In this document: positions 1-9,001 of the stretch, one piece after another | How the letters are laid out: the number at the start of each line of letters is the position of its first letter | Position numbering within the stretch: the first letter of the stretch is position 1 | NCBI RefSeq assembly: GCF_004801905.1 | Contig: NZ_SSSN01000012.1 | Location: forward strand, 31,438-95,437 | From: Orlajensenia flava | Lineage (GTDB): Bacteria; Actinomycetota; Actinomycetes; Actinomycetales; Microbacteriaceae | DNA length: 64,000 nucleotides | Reading direction: 5' to 3' | Translations under genes and position numbers: made by a program | Notes under the pieces: generated by a model | Databases searched by the model: none | What the model was told of the DNA's origin: nothing | What the model saw: only the letters and a program-made list of their open reading frames with translations

Positions 1-1064
1 TACCGACCGAACCCCGCTCCGAGCGGAAAGTAGGTGCTGGCCACGTGCAGCGAGCCGAGCGTGAGGGTGGAGCGCGCCGAGTCCTGCAGGATGTACGTCT
101 CGATCGCGCCTCCGATGAGGGCGGAGAGCGGAGGGATGGCGACGGCCGCGATGACCGGTCCGATGCAGAGCGCCGCGAACAGCAGCACAGGGCGGCTGAA
201 TCGCACCACGATGAGCCCCGCCGACACGATGAGCCCGACGATCGACTTGACCTCGAACGTCAGCATCGCCAGGAATCCGGCCACGCCGATCATGATGAGG
301 TTGCCGATCGACGTGCGCACGACGCAGGCGTAGCTCACCGCGGCGACCGCGAGAACGGAGCAGAACCGTCCGAACGCCGCCGGATGCTGGAACAGTCCCT
401 GCAGCACCGGGATGCCGGCGACGTGCGGGCCGACGCCCCCGGACCCGCGAGCGACCAGGCTGCTCCAGAAGGCCGGGAAGACCAGGTTGAGCAGGCCGGT
501 CAACGCCATCATGGCGATGGCGACGATGCCGGCGACGACGAGGATGCGGATGTCCCGTTGCGTCCAGCGCAGCTGAGCGAGGGCGAAGGCGAACAGCAGG
601 CCCTTGGCGATGAGGATCGCCGATTCGGCCATGGTCGAGTACGAGGCGTGCTGGGCGATGGTGCTCGCGACGCCGAACGCGAAGAAGCCCAGGAACCAGA
701 ACGTTCCGGGCAGGAGCACGAGGCGGTGTTCCGTCACCAGTCGGCGCGCGCAGAACGCGATCACCGATAGGGCGATGACCGCCTCGTCGGCCGATGACGC
801 CACCGTCCCCACCGTGTTCTGCAGCACGTTCGACAGGACGATCACCGTGACGGCAACGAGGGCGAACGCCTTCGGCAGGAACGCGGCGAGGTAGACGCAG
901 ACGAGGCCCGCGATCGTCGCCCCGAGCACGGCCGGGGCGACGTACAGCGACGCGATGACGAGAGCCGCCGCGACGATCGCGCCCACCACGGCCCAGACCG
1001 CCTCCGTTCTGACGGCGGGCCGCGCCGAGGACCGGTATGCCGGACGTGTCGTGGTGACGGTCAT
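1..1064 (-). CDS. O-antigen ligase/polymerase-like membrane protein (partial)
   Basis: This gene runs off the left edge; the visible 354 codons start at ATG 1064, two bases after the stop of the Wzz/kinase gene, so the two are translationally coupled. The protein starts MTVTTTRPAYRSSARP and is almost entirely hydrophobic, with eight or more predicted membrane segments separated by short polar loops. One longer soluble loop lies around residues 205-225 (RGSGGVGPHVAG). This is the topology of Wzy polymerases and WaaL/RfaL ligases, which join or transfer polyprenyl-linked glycans on the outer face of the membrane. The family call rests on topology and the exopolysaccharide neighbours, not on a catalytic motif. 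The C-terminus is missing, so polymerase and ligase cannot be told apart. Confidence 0.7.
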   Translation of the reverse strand, partial: MTVTTTRPAYRSSARPAVRTEAVWAVVGAIVAAALVIASLYVAPAVLGATIAGLVCVYLAAFLPKAFALVAVTVIVLSNVLQNTVGTVASSADEAVIALSVIAFCARRLVTEHRLVLLPGTFWFLGFFAFGVASTIAQHASYSTMAESAILIAKGLLFAFALAQLRWTQRDIRILVVAGIVAIAMMALTGLLNLVFPAFWSSLVARGSGGVGPHVAGIPVLQGLFQHPAAFGRFCSVLAVAAVSYACVVRTSIGNLIMIGVAGFLAMLTFEVKSIVGLIVSAGLIVVRFSRPVLLFAALCIGPVIAAVAIPPLSALIGGAIETYILQDSARSTLTLGSLHVASTYFPLGAGFGR

Positions 1065-1065
1065 C

Positions 1066-2406
1066 TCAGTCCCGGGCGTCCGCCCCGCGCGTGGGCGCGT
1101 CCGTGAGGACCACGCCGTAGACACGGGCACCGACGTCCCGAACCGCGGTGACAGCCGACTTCACCTCGTCGATCCGGGAGCGTCCGGCCCGGGCCACGAT
1201 GACGTAGCCCGTGGACGATCCGCTGAGTTCGAGAGCGTCCGACGGGCGCAGGACGGATCCCGCGTCGATGACGACGACGTCGGACCCGGCTCGGATGGCG
1301 GCGAGCAGATCCGAGGCGCGCGCCGACGCCAGCCGCTCGCCGGCGCGGTCGGCCGGGGCCGAGACGATGACCTGCAGCGATTCCGACGGCGAGGTCATCG
1401 CGAGGTCGGTGGCCGGGATGCCGCCGCCGAGCGCGTCGGAGAAGCCCTTCTCGGTGCCGGTGCCGAAGTAGGCGGCGAGGACGGGCGCACGAAGGTTGGC
1501 ATCGACGAGCGACGTGCGCAGCCCGGTCTCCGCCAAGGCGGTGGCGAGGTTCGCCGCGACGACGCTCTTCCCCTCCTGGGTCGTCGGCGAACTCACGACG
1601 AACACGGGAGCGCCTTCTCCCTCGGCGCTCGCGACGAGCTTCGCCCTGATCGAGCGGAGGTCGTCGATGAACGCGCTCGGCGGGCCGTCGAGGTCGGCGA
1701 CGGGGGCTCGGCGGAGTCGCCGGTCGCGCGCCAGGCGGCCCAGGTAGCCGGCATCCGTCGCGCTGAGGAGGTCCCGTGCACGGCGCACGCGCGTGTTGAG
1801 CACCTCGGCCAGGACGACGACGATGAACGCCACCGCCACGCCGCCCAGCAACCCGACCAGCACGCTCAGCACGAGGTTCGGCGAGGAGGGCGAGGTGGGA
1901 GCCACCGGCCGCTCCACCAGCGTCGCAGAGATCGTCACGGGCGACTGCGCGGTGGTCGTCAGCGTCTTGACCTGGGTGCTCAGCTGCGACGCGACGGAGT
2001 TGGCGAGCGACGCGGCGCCTTCGGCCGTGGCCGCCGTCGCCTGGACGGCGATGAACGCCGACGCCCCCACCGCCGAGACGCTCACGCTCCTCGCGAGCGT
2101 CGCCGGGGTCTCGTCGAGCCCGAGCTCGTCGATCACAGGCTGCAGCACGGTGGGCGTCGAAGCGAGCTGGACATACGTACCGACCTGCTGGATGACGAGG
2201 TTGTTGCCGGCGACGAGGTCGGCGGGACTCTGCGTGACCCCCGGTACGACCGCCGCGACCGGGGTCAGCAGCAGCCTGCCGTCCGACGTGAACTGCGCGG
2301 GCGCCACGGCGACGAACACGGCGGCCGCGGCGAGGCCGGCCAGCACGATCACGACGATCACGACGGCGTGGCGACGGATCGCGCGGATGCATTCGATGAA
2401 GTCCAA
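1066..2406 (-). CDS. Wzz-type chain-length determinant fused to BY-kinase-like ATPase
   Basis: A 446-aa inner-membrane protein expected to control chain length and export of exopolysaccharide. It has a TM helix at about residues 13-35, an extracytoplasmic Wzz-like region, a second TM at about 178-200, and a cytoplasmic CpsD/CapB-like P-loop domain from about 235. Walker A is SSPTTQEGKS near 272-281. The Walker A' motif reads LVDANLR, with Asn where the family has the second Asp, and the Walker B region (VVVIDAG) lacks the usual DTPP. The C-terminus (TDAPTRGADARD) has no tyrosine cluster for autophosphorylation. The start is TTG 2406, supported by GGAGGT six bases upstream. It is co-transcribed with the polymerase-like gene. 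Kinase activity is doubtful. Confidence 0.85.
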   Translation of the reverse strand: MDFIECIRAIRRHAVVIVVIVLAGLAAAAVFVAVAPAQFTSDGRLLLTPVAAVVPGVTQSPADLVAGNNLVIQQVGTYVQLASTPTVLQPVIDELGLDETPATLARSVSVSAVGASAFIAVQATAATAEGAASLANSVASQLSTQVKTLTTTAQSPVTISATLVERPVAPTSPSSPNLVLSVLVGLLGGVAVAFIVVVLAEVLNTRVRRARDLLSATDAGYLGRLARDRRLRRAPVADLDGPPSAFIDDLRSIRAKLVASAEGEGAPVFVVSSPTTQEGKSVVAANLATALAETGLRTSLVDANLRAPVLAAYFGTGTEKGFSDALGGGIPATDLAMTSPSESLQVIVSAPADRAGERLASARASDLLAAIRAGSDVVVIDAGSVLRPSDALELSGSSTGYVIVARAGRSRIDEVKSAVTAVRDVGARVYGVVLTDAPTRGADARD

Positions 2407-2445
2407 GCGTCTACCTCCGGGTGGTGGATGGTCGGGAACGGTCGA

Positions 2446-3363
2446 TCACGAGAGCCTCGCCGTGAAGAACTGGATGATGCGTTTGCGGGTGTCGGGACCG
2501 AGCAGTTGGACGCCGTGCTTGGATCCGTCCTGAATGCTCAGCTGAACGGGGACACCAGCGGCCTTGAGCGCCTTGGCCATCGAGGTCGCCTGCTCCGCCG
2601 GAACGAGTTCGTGAGATCCGTTGACGAGGATCATCGGCGGGTCGGAGGAGTCCACCGCGAGTTCCGGCGACGCCTCGGCCGCTTGGGGGCAGACGTCGGC
2701 CGCGGGGCTGGGGCAGCCGAGGTAGGCGAGGATCAGGGCAGCCGCCTGGGGTGTGGGCGACCCGAGGGTCAGTGCATCCTCCGTCATGAGCGATACGCCG
2801 GAGAGGGAGACCGCCGCCTTGACCCTGGTGCCCTTCTCGAGGGAGCCGCTCCCGCTCGTCGCCACCGTCTGAGCCAGGATCGCGCCCGCCGAGCTGCCCA
2901 GGATGCCGATGGAGGTCGGCCTGATGTTGAACCGGGCGGCGTGCTGGTCGTCGCGAATCCAGGTGATGGCTGCGTCGACGTCCTCCAGCGGTGCCGGGTA
3001 GCCGTTGCCCGCGCCGAGCCGGTAGTCCAGCGAGAACGCCGCCAGTCCGTTGTCAGCGAAGTATTCGCACAGCGCTCGCATCCCGCCGCTCGCGCGATCT
3101 CCCTCGGTGAACCCACCGCCGTGCACAAGGACGACTGCCGGCGTCGGCTTGGTCGCGCCTTTCGGGGTGCAGGCGTCCAGTTCGAGGTCGGTGCCCTTCG
3201 GCGAGGAGTACACCAGCCCGGCATCGATGCTCACGCCGTGCGTGGCCGACGAAGCGGCGGGCGTCGCGGTACAGGCTGCCAGGGAGAGCGCCATCGCGGC
3301 GGCGAGGAGAGCTGTCGCGCCCGGCCGTGTCGACCCGCTGCGTGCCGAGGTGCGTGCGCTCAT
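2446..3363 (-). CDS. Alpha/beta-hydrolase lipoprotein (esterase/lipase)
   Basis: A secreted, lipid-anchored carboxylesterase-like hydrolase of 305 aa. The preferred ATG at 3363 gives a compact signal peptide ending in the lipobox LSLAAC (Cys near residue 31); in-frame starts at 3414 and 3477 would add an arginine-rich extension that looks non-coding. Family motifs are the oxyanion-hole HGGGF near residue 80, the nucleophile elbow GSSAGA (G-x-S-x-G) and a C-terminal KHG histidine. This is the layout of hormone-sensitive-lipase/BD-FAE esterases. It sits 40 nt beyond the Wzz/kinase gene in the same direction, so removing acyl or acetyl groups from the polysaccharide is a reasonable guess. No substrate can be read from the sequence. 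Confidence 0.8.
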   Translation of the reverse strand: MSARTSARSGSTRPGATALLAAAMALSLAACTATPAASSATHGVSIDAGLVYSSPKGTDLELDACTPKGATKPTPAVVLVHGGGFTEGDRASGGMRALCEYFADNGLAAFSLDYRLGAGNGYPAPLEDVDAAITWIRDDQHAARFNIRPTSIGILGSSAGAILAQTVATSGSGSLEKGTRVKAAVSLSGVSLMTEDALTLGSPTPQAAALILAYLGCPSPAADVCPQAAEASPELAVDSSDPPMILVNGSHELVPAEQATSMAKALKAAGVPVQLSIQDGSKHGVQLLGPDTRKRIIQFFTARLS

Positions 3364-3471
3364 GCGTGTCCGGGTTCCCGTCGTTCGGGCCGAACGCCAT
3401 ACGCGTGAGCGCATCCGCCCGGCCGATTCGCCGCGTCCTCGCGCTGTCAGGTCTCCATTCCACCCACGCCC

Positions 3472-3489
3472 CGACACCAGCCGGTGTCG
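3472..3489. repeat. Short perfect inverted repeat between divergent EPS genes
   Basis: CGACACC-agcc-GGTGTCG lies in the 217-bp gap between the divergent esterase and sugar-transferase genes. Seven perfect base pairs with a four-base spacer fit an operator for a dimeric regulator or a small hairpin. No regulator gene is adjacent, so the role is unknown. Confidence 0.4.
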
Positions 3490-3580
3490 CGGATATGTCG
3501 GTCCTGTTAACTCTCGGCACCCCCGTCCACCGCCTGGCGGGGTCTGGTTACAGTGAAAGCGACTCGACGGGGATGAACTC

Positions 3581-5053
3581 TTGACTCAAGCCATTGCTAC
3601 CCAGATGGCGACGGACTCGAGGGTGACGCGGCATTCGGACTGGGCTTTGAGCTACAGCCGTCTGCTCCTCGCCTCGGACCTCGTCGCCGCGACGGCCTGC
3701 GTGCTCGTCGCCCACCTCCTCGGAGGCCTGCCCGAACAGGTGTGGGGCATCCGTCACGTGGGCAGCGTGCCGACGCCGATCGTGATCATGGCGGTGACCG
3801 TCGTGGCGATCGTGCTGATGCTCACCATCTCCGGCTCGCGCGCCCAGCGTTACGTGGGCGTCGGCGTGACCGAGTACCGCAGGGTCATCAACTCCACTCT
3901 CGTGCTCTTCGGGGCCGGAGGGCTCACGGCCTACGCGCTCTCCATCGTCGGCATGCAGCGGTTCCTCATCGCGGCGCTGGCGCTCAGCCTGGTCGGCCTG
4001 GTCACTGAACGGTGGCTGTGCCGGCGCTGGCTCGCGGCGAGAAGGCGTGAGGGACGGATGAGCCATCGGGTGCTGCTGGTCGGCTCGGACGACTCCGTCG
4101 CGGTCATGGAGAAGGCGCTCCGCCGCACACCGACGGCGGGCCTGAAGGTCGTCGGCGCCTGCACGGCGAGCGGAGCGACGGGTGGATTCATCGAGGGAAC
4201 CGACATCCCGATGTCCGGATCCATCGCCAACCTGCCGGCCGCGCTGGACGCCGTAGAGGCGGACACCGTCGTCGTCACGAGCGCCAACGAGATGTCGTCG
4301 GCTCTCGTGCGCGAGTTGAGTTGGAAACTCGAACCCGGCCACCAGCACCTCGTCGTCGCGCCGAGCCTGACCGACATCGGCGGACCGCGTCTGCACACCC
4401 GGCCCGTCGCCGGCCTGCCTCTCATCCACGTGGAGACGCCCCGATACGACGGGGGAAAGCTCTACGCCAAGCGGCTCCTCGACGTTCTGGGGTCGGCCAT
4501 CCTCATCGCGGTCCTCTCGCCCGTCCTCCTGGTCACCGCCCTACTCGTTCGCGCCACGACACCGGGCGGGGTCTTCTTCCGGCAGGAACGCATCGGCCTT
4601 CGCGGCGACCGATTCGCCATGCTCAAGTTCCGATCGATGTACACCGATGCCGAGGCGCGCTTGCACGAGTTGGCCGATCGCAGCGAGGGCAACGGCGTCA
4701 TGTTCAAGATGAAGGATGATCCTCGCGTCACCGTGATCGGGGCGTTCCTCCGTCGGTTCAGTCTCGACGAGTTGCCGCAGCTGTTCAACGTGTTCCGGGG
4801 ATCGATGTCCATCGTCGGGCCGCGCCCGCCGCTCGCCAGTGAGGTGCAGCAATACGACACCCACGTGCACCGCCGCTTCCTCGTCAAGCCGGGCATCACG
4901 GGACTGTGGCAGGTGAGCGGCCGCTCGGATCTCGACTGGGAGGAGACGGTTCGGCTCGACCTCTACTACGTCGAGAACTGGACCATGGCCGGCGACCTCA
5001 TGATCCTGTGGCGCACGGCGAAGGCCGTCCTGGGCAAGGACGGCGCCTACTGA
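3581..5053 (+). CDS. Polyprenyl-phosphate sugar-1-phosphate transferase (WbaP/UndPGT type)
   Basis: A 490-aa exopolysaccharide initiating enzyme that moves a sugar-1-phosphate from a nucleotide sugar to undecaprenyl phosphate at the inner face of the membrane. The N-terminal third has about five TM helices. A Rossmann-like CoA-binding region (HRVLLVGSDDS, about 155-165) follows, then one more hydrophobic segment. The C-terminal bacterial sugar-transferase domain carries FRQERIG, FKFRSM-like LKFRSMYTDAE, SLDELPQLFNVFRG, MSIVGPRPP, KPGITGLWQVSGR and DLYYVENW, all hallmarks of the family. The start is probably TTG 3581 with a GGGG tract about 8 nt upstream; ATG 3605 has no visible ribosome site. 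The length is typical. The sugar specificity cannot be told. Confidence 0.93.
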   Translation: MTQAIATQMATDSRVTRHSDWALSYSRLLLASDLVAATACVLVAHLLGGLPEQVWGIRHVGSVPTPIVIMAVTVVAIVLMLTISGSRAQRYVGVGVTEYRRVINSTLVLFGAGGLTAYALSIVGMQRFLIAALALSLVGLVTERWLCRRWLAARRREGRMSHRVLLVGSDDSVAVMEKALRRTPTAGLKVVGACTASGATGGFIEGTDIPMSGSIANLPAALDAVEADTVVVTSANEMSSALVRELSWKLEPGHQHLVVAPSLTDIGGPRLHTRPVAGLPLIHVETPRYDGGKLYAKRLLDVLGSAILIAVLSPVLLVTALLVRATTPGGVFFRQERIGLRGDRFAMLKFRSMYTDAEARLHELADRSEGNGVMFKMKDDPRVTVIGAFLRRFSLDELPQLFNVFRGSMSIVGPRPPLASEVQQYDTHVHRRFLVKPGITGLWQVSGRSDLDWEETVRLDLYYVENWTMAGDLMILWRTAKAVLGKDGAY

Positions 5054-5094
5054 GACGACGCACCTTCGCCAGCGGCCAACGGAAGGGTACGGAT

Positions 5095-5274
5095 GTGATC
5101 TACGACGGGGAGTGCCCGTCGTCGTTGACGTGCTTCGCCGACGGCGCCGTCTCGATGACTCTCGTTCTCGTCGTCGCTCCGGCGCTCGTCCTCCTGGCCA
5201 CGGCCGCGCGGCTGATCGAGGACGCGATCCCCGTCCAGCCGCATCCGGAATCGACGAAGGGCCCCGCTCACTGA
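5095..5274 (+). CDS. Small single-span membrane protein (hypothetical, 59 aa)
   Basis: A short ORF starting at GTG 5095, preceded by a good ribosome site (GGAAGG about 8 nt upstream) and 41 nt after the sugar transferase. The protein has an acidic N-terminus with two cysteines (GECPSSLTC), one hydrophobic helix (MTLVLVVAPALVLLATAA, about residues 21-38) and a proline-rich tail. Its stop codon lies inside a perfect hairpin terminator, as expected for the last gene of a transcript. I do not recognise a family. It may be a small accessory subunit of the sugar transferase, but that is inference from position only. A start at the internal ATG 5155 would leave only the helix and tail. Confidence 0.55.
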   Translation: MIYDGECPSSLTCFADGAVSMTLVLVVAPALVLLATAARLIEDAIPVQPHPESTKGPAH

Positions 5275-5283
5275 GCGGGGCCC
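5259..5283. terminator. Bidirectional hairpin terminator
   Basis: GGGCCCCGCTCA followed by its exact complement TGAGCGGGGCCC, with one to three unpaired bases. The TGA of the small membrane-protein gene lies within the right arm. There is no T-run, as is common in high-GC actinobacteria. The hairpin lies between two converging units and can end both the EPS transcript and the tRNA-Pro transcript. Confidence 0.75.
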
Positions 5284-5293
5284 TCCGATGGTG

Positions 5294-5367
5294 TCGGGGT
5301 AGCGGGATTCGAACCCACGACCTCCTCGTCCCGAACGAGGCGCGCTACCAAGCTGCGCCACACCCCG
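5294..5367 (-). tRNA. tRNA-Pro(CGG)
   Basis: On the minus strand the sequence folds as a complete 74-nt cloverleaf. The acceptor is CGGGGTG pairing with TACCCCG (one G-T), and the D arm contains AGCTTGGTA. The anticodon arm is CCTCG-TTCGGGA-CGAGG, giving anticodon CGG, which reads CCG. The T arm is GTGGG-TTCGAAT-CCCGC. The discriminator is A; CCA is not encoded directly after it. Confidence 0.95.
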
Positions 5368-5468
5368 AGTGGCCCGAAGGCCTCCATCAGGATAGCCGAT
5401 ATCCAGCGACGTCTCGACCAGCGTCATCCGTCACCGGCCGGGCGGAACGCCGAGAAGCCGGCCCCGAC

Positions 5469-6449
5469 TCAGCGGTCGTTCTCGGGAACCAGCGTCAGCA
5501 GCGTCGCCTCGGGCGGGCAGGCGAACCGCACCGGCGCGTAGATCGACGTGCCGAGGCCCGCCGACACGTTGAGGTAGGCGTTTCGCACGCCGTGCCACCA
5601 GAGTGAGAGTCCCTTGACCTGCTTGCGCGGGATGTCGCAGTTGGTGACGAGGGCTCCGAATCCGGGCACGCACACCTGCCCGCCGTGGGTGTGGCCCGCG
5701 AAGATCAGCTGAGCGCCGTGAGTCACGAACGAGTTGAGCACGCGCTGGTAGGGAGCGTGGACAACGCCGATCGTGACGGTGGGGCGTGGGTTGGATGCGC
5801 CTCGATCCGGCCAGGTCTCCTCGCCGAGGGGATCGTTGGCCCGCAGTTCGTCGATGGCGCCGGTGATGAGCTCGGGTCGATCGAGGTGCTTGTGCGGGTC
5901 GTCGACGCCGAAGAACTCGAAGTGGGTCCCGGCGATGTCGAGGCTTCCGGCCGCGTTGTTGAGGTCGACCCAATCGAGGTCGTCGAAGAGCCGCAGCAGG
6001 GCATCCGTGTCGAGGCGTTCGGCCTTGCCCGTGTGCTTCGACGACGGCCCCTGGAAGTACCGCAGGGGGTTCTTCACGACCGGCCCGTAGTAGTCGTTCG
6101 ATCCGTTGACGAAGACGCCCGGGATCCCGCGGAACCGCTCGAAGGCGTACTCGACGCCCTGTACTCCGTCACGGTGGCCGAGGTTGTCGCCCGTGTCGAC
6201 GATGAGGTCGGGGTTGAGGTCGGCGAGCGAGCGGATCCACTCCTGCTTCTCGCGCTGCCACGGTGCCATGTGCAGGTCGCTGAGGTGCAGGACGCGGATG
6301 GGCGTCGCGCCGACCGGCAGGACGGGCACCCGCACCTCGCGCAGCGTCCACATGGTTCGCTCGATGAGGGTGCCCCAGATGAGTGCCGCCAGACCAGCCG
6401 CCGCCGTCAGGGTGACGGCGGCGGCTGCGCTGGTTCGCTTGCGCGGCAC
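5469..6449 (-). CDS. Membrane-anchored calcineurin-like metallophosphoesterase (YkuE type)
   Basis: A 326-aa phosphoesterase with one N-terminal TM helix (about residues 8-28) that should hold the catalytic domain outside the membrane. Metal-binding motifs appear in order: LSDLH (about 58), DTGDN (about 87), GSNDYYGP in place of the usual GNHD (about 117), and FAGHTHGGQV near the C-terminus. This places it with the YkuE/YaeI metallophosphoesterases, some of which act on cell-envelope glycolipids. The start is GTG 6449, overlapping the stop of the upstream PBP gene by one base (TAGTG), so it is translated from the PBP message. Substrate unknown; the GSND variant is the only oddity. Confidence 0.88.
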   Translation of the reverse strand: MPRKRTSAAAAVTLTAAAGLAALIWGTLIERTMWTLREVRVPVLPVGATPIRVLHLSDLHMAPWQREKQEWIRSLADLNPDLIVDTGDNLGHRDGVQGVEYAFERFRGIPGVFVNGSNDYYGPVVKNPLRYFQGPSSKHTGKAERLDTDALLRLFDDLDWVDLNNAAGSLDIAGTHFEFFGVDDPHKHLDRPELITGAIDELRANDPLGEETWPDRGASNPRPTVTIGVVHAPYQRVLNSFVTHGAQLIFAGHTHGGQVCVPGFGALVTNCDIPRKQVKGLSLWWHGVRNAYLNVSAGLGTSIYAPVRFACPPEATLLTLVPENDR

Positions 6450-9001
6450 TACTTCTTGAGCTTCCCGACCGTGATCGTCACCTGGGACCCGGGTTTCGTC
6501 GCGGCCCCGGCGGCCGGATCGGTCGCGATGACCTTGCCGTCCTGGTTGGGGTCCGTCACGTCGCCGTCCTGCTTCTTGATCTGGAACTGGTTGAGGGTGC
6601 CGCGCGCGGTGCCCTCGTCCTGACCGACGGCATTCGGCAGGAGCACGAGACTACCGTTCGAGGTGTACACCGTGACCACCGAGCCCTTGGCCGCGTTGCC
6701 CGACGGGTTGGTCCCCGAGACCTGTCCGGCGGGAAGCTCGGAATCCTGCTGGCCGCCGTCGGCGAAGCCGAAGCCGGCTCCCTCGATGATGCTTTGGGCG
6801 TCCTGGATGGACTTGCCACGCACGTCGGGGATGGTGGCCGACACGCTCTTCAGGCTTGACGAGTCGACTTGCGGGAAGGCATCCCCGCCGTACTTCGCGT
6901 TGGCCACGGACATGATCTTCGGCCAGATCACGTGTCGGATGACGGCTGCCTGCGTCCCGTTGATGTACGTGTTGCGGAGGTTGGTGTGGCCGCTGGCGTT
7001 GTAGACGCCTACGACCGTCGCGACCTTCGTGCTCGCCCCGCTCATCCAGGTCGCCTCGTTGTTGTCGGTCGTTCCCGTCTTGCCGATCATCGGCACCTTC
7101 GGACTCGTGCGTCCGTAGGACGCCGTGGCGGTACCGGCTGTCATCACCCGCTGCATGGCGTATTGCATGCCGGCGGTGATCTTGGGGTCCACGCTCTGTG
7201 CGCAGTCCGCGGACGGCGGGGTGATCGTGGTGCCGTCCTGCTTCGTTATCTTGTCGATGACGATCGGCTTGCAGACCATGCCGCTCGCCGCCATCCCCGC
7301 GAACGCCGCAGCCATGGTCACGGGAGCGATCTCGTTGGTACCGAGGATGGATGCCGGTCCCTGCTGCAGGGGGTTGCCGTCCGCGCGGTGAACGCCGAAA
7401 GACTGCGCCGTCTTGCGGATGCCGCAGAGGTCGAGCTGCTTGGCCATGGCCACGAATCCGGTGTTCTCGGAGTTCTGCGTGGCGTAGAGCGCGGTCCATA
7501 CTCCGCCGCCGCCGCCCTCATCGTTCTTGGGGCTCCAGCCAGGCGTCGCCTGAGGTCCGTTGCAGCTGTCCTGGAACGTTCCCCAGTTCGACCGGACGCG
7601 GGCGTCCAAGGTTTCGTTGAGCGAATGGCCCTCTTTCAGCCACTCGGCGAGGGTGAACGTCTTGTACGTCGAGCCCGGCTGGAATCCGCTCGATCCGCCG
7701 TAGTCGAAGTCGGTGTTGTAGTTGACGGCGCTGAATTGACCACCGGATGCGAGGACGGTCTCGTCCTGGCTGTAGGTCTTGTTCTGCGCCATCGCCAGCA
7801 CTCGGCCGGTGCCGGGCTGAACCGAGACGGCACTCGAACCGACGTCGAAGCGCGGATCCACCTGCGGGACGTTGTCGTTGATCGCGCCCTCTGCCGCAGC
7901 CTGCAGGTCGAGGTCGAGGGTGGTGTAGACGTCGAGGCCGCCGCGCTTGAGGGTGGTGAGCCGGTCATCCTGGTTCTTACCGAAGGCGGGGTCGTTGAGG
8001 ATGGTCCAATACACGTAGTCGCAGAAGTAGGCCGAGCCCCCAGCGGTCGAGCAGCCCGTCGAGGGCTGATGGATCGCCGGCGCGATGGGAGCGGCGATCG
8101 ACGCGTCGTGCTGCTCCTTGGTGATCTTCTTGTACTTGTACATCTGGTCGATGATGTAATCGCGCCGCTCTTTCGTCGCGGCGTACGGCACTGGTGCACC
8201 CTTGACGACCGTCGCAGCGCCGTTCGTCTTGCTGTCCGGCTGGTCGAGACGGAACTTCTCCGGGTTGTTCACGATGGCGAGCAACGCCGCGGACTGCTCG
8301 ATGTTCAGATCCTTGGCATTAACGCCGAAGTAGTACTGCGCGGCAGCCTGGATGCCGTACACGCGGCCGCCGAAGCCCGCGATGTTGAGGTAGCCCTGCA
8401 GGATCTGATTCTTGGAGTACTTCTTCTCCAGCCCGATCGCGAAGCGCATCTCCTTGAGCTTGCGGTCGGCTGTGGTCTCCGTCGCCTTGTCGTAGGCCGC
8501 TGTCTTCTCCGCCTCGGTCTTCGCCGACAGCTCGGCCTTCTGCACCAGCACGTTCTTCACGTACTGCTGAGTGATCGACGAACCACCCTGCGTGGTCTTG
8601 CCGAGCGCAGTGAACAGCGCACCCCGCACCGTGCCCTGAATGTCGACCCCGCCGTGCTCGTAGAACCGGGGGTCCTCACCGGCAACTGCAGCATCCTTTG
8701 TGAACTGGGAGATGCTGTCCCAGCCCACCTCCTCGCGATCCTGCTCGTAGAAGGACGCGAGCAGGAGCGGGCTCCCGTCGTTGTTCACCGCGTAGATGTT
8801 CGTCTTCTGCGCGAGGTCGCCGATCTCGAGGTAGCTCGGCAGGTTCTCGAACAGGTTGATGCTGTTCGTGGTGGCCATACCCGTGACGGCGATGGCGGGG
8901 GTGACGGCAGCCGTCACCAGCACGCCGGCGGCCACGCTCATGCCGAGGAAGGCGAGGAGACCTCCGAGCACGCCGCTCGTCGTTCGTTTTTGGGCAGACA
9001 T
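6449..9001 (-). CDS. Class A penicillin-binding protein with two PASTA domains
   Basis: A bifunctional peptidoglycan synthase of 850 aa: glycosyltransferase and D,D-transpeptidase in the cell membrane. After one N-terminal TM (about 10-40) the GT51 domain shows GEDPRFYEHGGVD and GGSSITQQYVKN. The transpeptidase domain has the active serine in GSTYKTF (SxxK), SENTGF (SxN) and GKTGTTDNN (KTG). Two C-terminal PASTA repeats (starting IPDVRGKS and LPNAVGQD) probably sense muropeptide or lipid II. The start ATG 9001 has no ribosome site. A TAGCCT box on the minus strand (9014-9009) lies exactly seven bases upstream, so the mRNA is probably leaderless. A longer in-frame start at 9166 would add a basic, cysteine-rich sequence unlike the family. 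Confidence 0.95.
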   Translation of the reverse strand: MSAQKRTTSGVLGGLLAFLGMSVAAGVLVTAAVTPAIAVTGMATTNSINLFENLPSYLEIGDLAQKTNIYAVNNDGSPLLLASFYEQDREEVGWDSISQFTKDAAVAGEDPRFYEHGGVDIQGTVRGALFTALGKTTQGGSSITQQYVKNVLVQKAELSAKTEAEKTAAYDKATETTADRKLKEMRFAIGLEKKYSKNQILQGYLNIAGFGGRVYGIQAAAQYYFGVNAKDLNIEQSAALLAIVNNPEKFRLDQPDSKTNGAATVVKGAPVPYAATKERRDYIIDQMYKYKKITKEQHDASIAAPIAPAIHQPSTGCSTAGGSAYFCDYVYWTILNDPAFGKNQDDRLTTLKRGGLDVYTTLDLDLQAAAEGAINDNVPQVDPRFDVGSSAVSVQPGTGRVLAMAQNKTYSQDETVLASGGQFSAVNYNTDFDYGGSSGFQPGSTYKTFTLAEWLKEGHSLNETLDARVRSNWGTFQDSCNGPQATPGWSPKNDEGGGGGVWTALYATQNSENTGFVAMAKQLDLCGIRKTAQSFGVHRADGNPLQQGPASILGTNEIAPVTMAAAFAGMAASGMVCKPIVIDKITKQDGTTITPPSADCAQSVDPKITAGMQYAMQRVMTAGTATASYGRTSPKVPMIGKTGTTDNNEATWMSGASTKVATVVGVYNASGHTNLRNTYINGTQAAVIRHVIWPKIMSVANAKYGGDAFPQVDSSSLKSVSATIPDVRGKSIQDAQSIIEGAGFGFADGGQQDSELPAGQVSGTNPSGNAAKGSVVTVYTSNGSLVLLPNAVGQDEGTARGTLNQFQIKKQDGDVTDPNQDGKVIATDPAAGAATKPGSQVTITVGKLKK

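Noticed and set aside
955-3408. Long plus-strand reading frame of about 817 codons
   Set aside because: It is antisense to the Wzz/kinase and esterase genes, and its product is low-complexity Arg/Gly/Asp-rich. This is a usual by-product of GC-rich coding on the other strand.
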